Assembly (NCBI GenBank): GCA_015489295.1
Contig: WGAB01000290.1
Coordinates: 1-7,872 of the forward strand
DNA length: 7,872 bases
Reading direction: 5' to 3'
Origin: Caldifarciminota bacterium
GTDB lineage: Bacteria; WOR-3; Hydrothermia; WGAB01
The notes below the pieces were generated by a model. It saw nothing but the letters and a program-made list of their open reading frames with translations, did not search any database and was not told where the DNA came from. A program made the translations under genes and the position numbers. Position 1 is the stretch's first letter. Each line of letters opens with the position of its first letter. Positions 6,607 through 7,872 of this stretch are shown here, one piece after another.

Positions 6607-6630
6607 TCCGGCAGGCGTTACCCTGCCGGA
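6607..6630. terminator. Perfect 9-bp inverted repeat between convergent genes
   Basis: TCCGGCAGG (6607-6615) and CCTGCCGGA (6622-6630) form a perfect 9-bp GC-rich stem with a 6-nt loop (CGTTAC). The repeat lies in the 12-bp gap between the methyltransferase stop (6605) and the end of the minus-strand gene. That gene's TAA stop (6618-6620) is in the loop, and its last codons form one arm. No T-tract follows on either strand, so it is not a classical intrinsic terminator. It could still act as a bidirectional terminator, an mRNA 3'-end stabiliser or a Rho-pausing hairpin. Confidence 0.6.
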
Positions 6631-7091
6631 ACCCAAAGGACCTCCTGCCATGCCACCACCTGCCACCGACGGGAATCCACCCGGAGCCCCTCCTGCTCCA
6701 GCAGGGCCCGTTGCCGTTCCCGGCCCCCGGGAAACCTGGGGTTCAGCCTGCCCCCGCTTTTGAGGGTTCGCCAGTACGGGGCCAGCACCTCGCCAGACTC
6801 CGCTCGCGCCTCCTCACTGGCCCAGGCCACGAGGTTTACAAAGATGCCGGTGGTCAGGGGACAGGTCAGGGTGGCCCCGTGTCGCCGGGCCAGCACCCGG
6901 CGAAGGGCCTCCTGGGTGAGCACGTGGCCCCGGGGTACCGCCCGCATGAGTTCCAGGACCTCCAGCGGCGACGGCACCAGCAAAGTCCCCTCGCCCCAGC
7001 GCTCCCGGAGCCGGCCCCTCAGGGGCTCAACCCGGGGCAGCTTCCGGGACGGCCCATAGAGCTTCTCGCGCCAGGTTTTTCTCCGGCCCAC
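6618..7091 (-). CDS. MGMT-family alkyltransferase-like protein lacking the PCHR active-site cysteine
   Basis: This encodes 157 aa, starting at GTG 7091 with a GGAGG five nucleotides before it. It belongs to the O6-alkylguanine DNA alkyltransferase (MGMT/Ada C-terminal) DNA-binding fold. VPRGHVLTQEALRRVLARRHG (52-72) is the helix-turn-helix region, and LKSGGRLNPRFPGGRERQRALLEQEG (110-135) is the diagnostic stretch after the active site. Where true MGMT has PCHR, with the alkyl-accepting cysteine, this protein has PYWR at 105-108, so it should not accept alkyl groups at that position. It resembles alkyltransferase-like (ATL) proteins, which bind O6-alkylguanine and flag it for nucleotide excision repair. 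The only cysteine is C77 in the CPLTTG block (77-82). The N-terminal ~45 residues (TWREKLYG, RWGEGTLLVP) extend beyond the minimal ATL. Cotranscription with a zinc ribbon and a PLD-like protein supports a nucleic-acid role. Family assignment rests on pattern recall. Confidence 0.85.
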   Translation of the reverse strand: MGRRKTWREKLYGPSRKLPRVEPLRGRLRERWGEGTLLVPSPLEVLELMRAVPRGHVLTQEALRRVLARRHGATLTCPLTTGIFVNLVAWASEEARAESGEVLAPYWRTLKSGGRLNPRFPGGRERQRALLEQEGLRVDSRRWQVVAWQEVLWVPAG

Positions 7092-7104
7092 AAAAGCCTC
7101 CGGG

Positions 7105-7296
7105 CTAACACTTGCGGGGCACGCGGCCGTAGCCGCAGAGGTTGCATTCCAGGTCGCCGTTGGCGTTCCGCGTGATCTTGCCGATCTTGCAATGGGGGCA
7201 GGGGTCGCCCTCCTTCAGGAGCACCAGGCCCATGCCCAGGGCGCCCTGGCTCATCTGGGTGCGGCTTTTGTGCTGTGGCTTCTTCTCGTCACTCAT
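7105..7296 (-). CDS. Small zinc-ribbon protein
   Basis: This encodes 63 aa. The ATG at 7296 is chosen because GGAGGAGCC precedes it and the longer upstream frame lies within the PLD gene. Its first four nucleotides overlap the PLD stop (ATGA). The N-terminal 15 residues are polar and disordered-looking (SDEKKPQHKSRTQ). A CPHC pair (C33, C36) and a CNLC pair (C51, C54) separated by 14 residues form a classical four-cysteine zinc ribbon, and a further cysteine is the last residue (C63). The ribbon spans about 31-56. Such small ribbons often bind nucleic acid or act as subunits of larger complexes. The gene sits between the PLD-like gene and the alkyltransferase-like gene, 13 nt from the latter, in what looks like one operon. 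The exact function is unknown. Confidence 0.82.
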   Translation of the reverse strand: MSDEKKPQHKSRTQMSQGALGMGLVLLKEGDPCPHCKIGKITRNANGDLECNLCGYGRVPRKC

Positions 7297-7872
7297 GGCT
7301 CCTCCACCGGTTCTATCCGCTGGGCGGTGAGTTCGTTGTAAAACTTGAGGCGGCCCACCTGTTTGACCGCGTAGAACACCCCTTCCACCCGTACCCACTG
7401 GCCCTCCTCCAGGGGCGGATGCCCCCGCAGGTACACCTTCAACGAGGCCTGTCCGTCGTCCAGGCGGAAAAGGGTATAGGGGTTTCCCCGGCGGGAAAAC
7501 CTCTGCCGGAGGTTTCGCACCCGGCCGGTGAGCACCAGGTGCTTCTCATGGTAGGCCTCGGGCCGCGCCAGGATCCGGGCGATGGGCGAAGACACAGCGG
7601 TATCCGGCCGCACCCTCGCCCCGGCGGCTGCCTGCTCCAGGGGAAGGCTCTGCTGCCACAGGGAATCGAAAAAGGCCCGCTCCTGCTGCACGGCGAGGCC
7701 TCCGCGGATCAAAACGTTGGTCTCCAGGTTGTGGGTGAGGGCGTAATAGGTCCAGTTGGTGGACCCCACGAGCAGCCAGCGGTCGTCCACCAGGAGCATC
7801 TTGGCATGGGCGGTTTGCCCGGGGCGGTCCAGCCGTACCTGCACCCCGGCCCGGGCGAGCCGCTCGAGGGTC
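7293..7872 (-). CDS. Phospholipase D-like (HKD) protein with C-terminal OB-fold-like domain (partial, N-terminus off window)
   Basis: The frame is open through the right edge and ends at TGA 7293-7295. The GTG at 7844 is internal: the codons before it read TLERLARAGV, a normal PLD lead-in, so the true start is outside. The HKD motif is complete, with HAKMLLVD then GSTNWT (H at 7806-7808, N at about 7755-7757), as in bacterial PLD nucleases and phosphodiesterases. After a linker of about 40-50 residues, roughly 90 residues follow with the strand pattern of an OB-fold: HLVLTGRVRNL, LFRLDDGQASLKVYLRG and GQWVRVEGVF. This is the tail common in OB-fold nucleic-acid-binding proteins. PLD enzymes with one HKD act as dimers and those with two as monomers; the missing N-terminal half decides which applies. 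Membrane phospholipid activity is less likely given the OB domain and DNA-related neighbours, but it is not excluded. Confidence 0.85.
   Translation of the reverse strand, partial: TLERLARAGVQVRLDRPGQTAHAKMLLVDDRWLLVGSTNWTYYALTHNLETNVLIRGGLAVQQERAFFDSLWQQSLPLEQAAAGARVRPDTAVSSPIARILARPEAYHEKHLVLTGRVRNLRQRFSRRGNPYTLFRLDDGQASLKVYLRGHPPLEEGQWVRVEGVFYAVKQVGRLKFYNELTAQRIEPVEEP

Noticed and set aside
6711..7175. 154-codon + strand frame opposite the alkyltransferase-like gene
   Set aside because: Pro/Gly-rich shadow frame. The minus-strand product has clear family motifs and a good ribosome-binding site.

Overview
This window is a compact, gene-dense stretch of a bacterial chromosome. By eye it is roughly two-thirds G+C. 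Genes are packed with 1-4 nt overlaps or short gaps, and the proteins are rich in Arg, Leu, Ala and Glu. Tryptophanyl-tRNA synthetase, RNase PH, CMP kinase and a PlsC-type acyltransferase are ordinary bacterial housekeeping genes. The composition would suit a thermophile or a Thermus-like lineage, but I cannot assign a phylum. No gene of an obvious phage, transposon, CRISPR array or plasmid is present, and no tRNA or rRNA was seen. The longest gene-free gap is about 123 bp.

Layout: (1) the 3' end of trpS on the + strand (1-201). (2) A convergent minus-strand pair, a small membrane protein followed by rph (1290 down to 213). (3) A 123-bp divergent intergenic region. (4) A + strand operon of cmk, plsC, a secreted or anchored TPR protein and a two-TM PH-like membrane protein (1414-4634), all joined by stop/start overlaps or a 1-nt gap. 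(5) A 77-bp spacer, then a + strand pair: a DegT/StrS-type PLP enzyme and a SAM-dependent methyltransferase, overlapping by 38 nt (4712-6605). (6) A convergent minus-strand operon entering from the right edge (7872 down to 6618). It encodes a phospholipase-D-like (HKD) protein with a C-terminal OB-fold-like domain, a 63-aa zinc-ribbon protein and an MGMT-family protein without the alkyl-acceptor cysteine motif.

The cmk operon joins nucleotide metabolism (CMP/dCMP phosphorylation) to phospholipid synthesis (phosphatidate formation; CDP-diacylglycerol synthesis consumes CTP) and to two envelope-type proteins. The DegT/methyltransferase pair looks like a small sugar or secondary-metabolite modification unit with unknown substrate. 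The right-hand operon combines a predicted nuclease/phosphodiesterase, a zinc ribbon and an alkyltransferase-like DNA-binding protein, so a DNA-damage or nucleic-acid-processing role is a reasonable inference. It is the most interesting part of the window.

Two + strand transcription units (cmk and the DegT gene) start with an ATG 7-8 nt after a TANNNT -10-like hexamer and lack a strong Shine-Dalgarno. This suggests leaderless mRNAs alongside ordinary SD-led genes.
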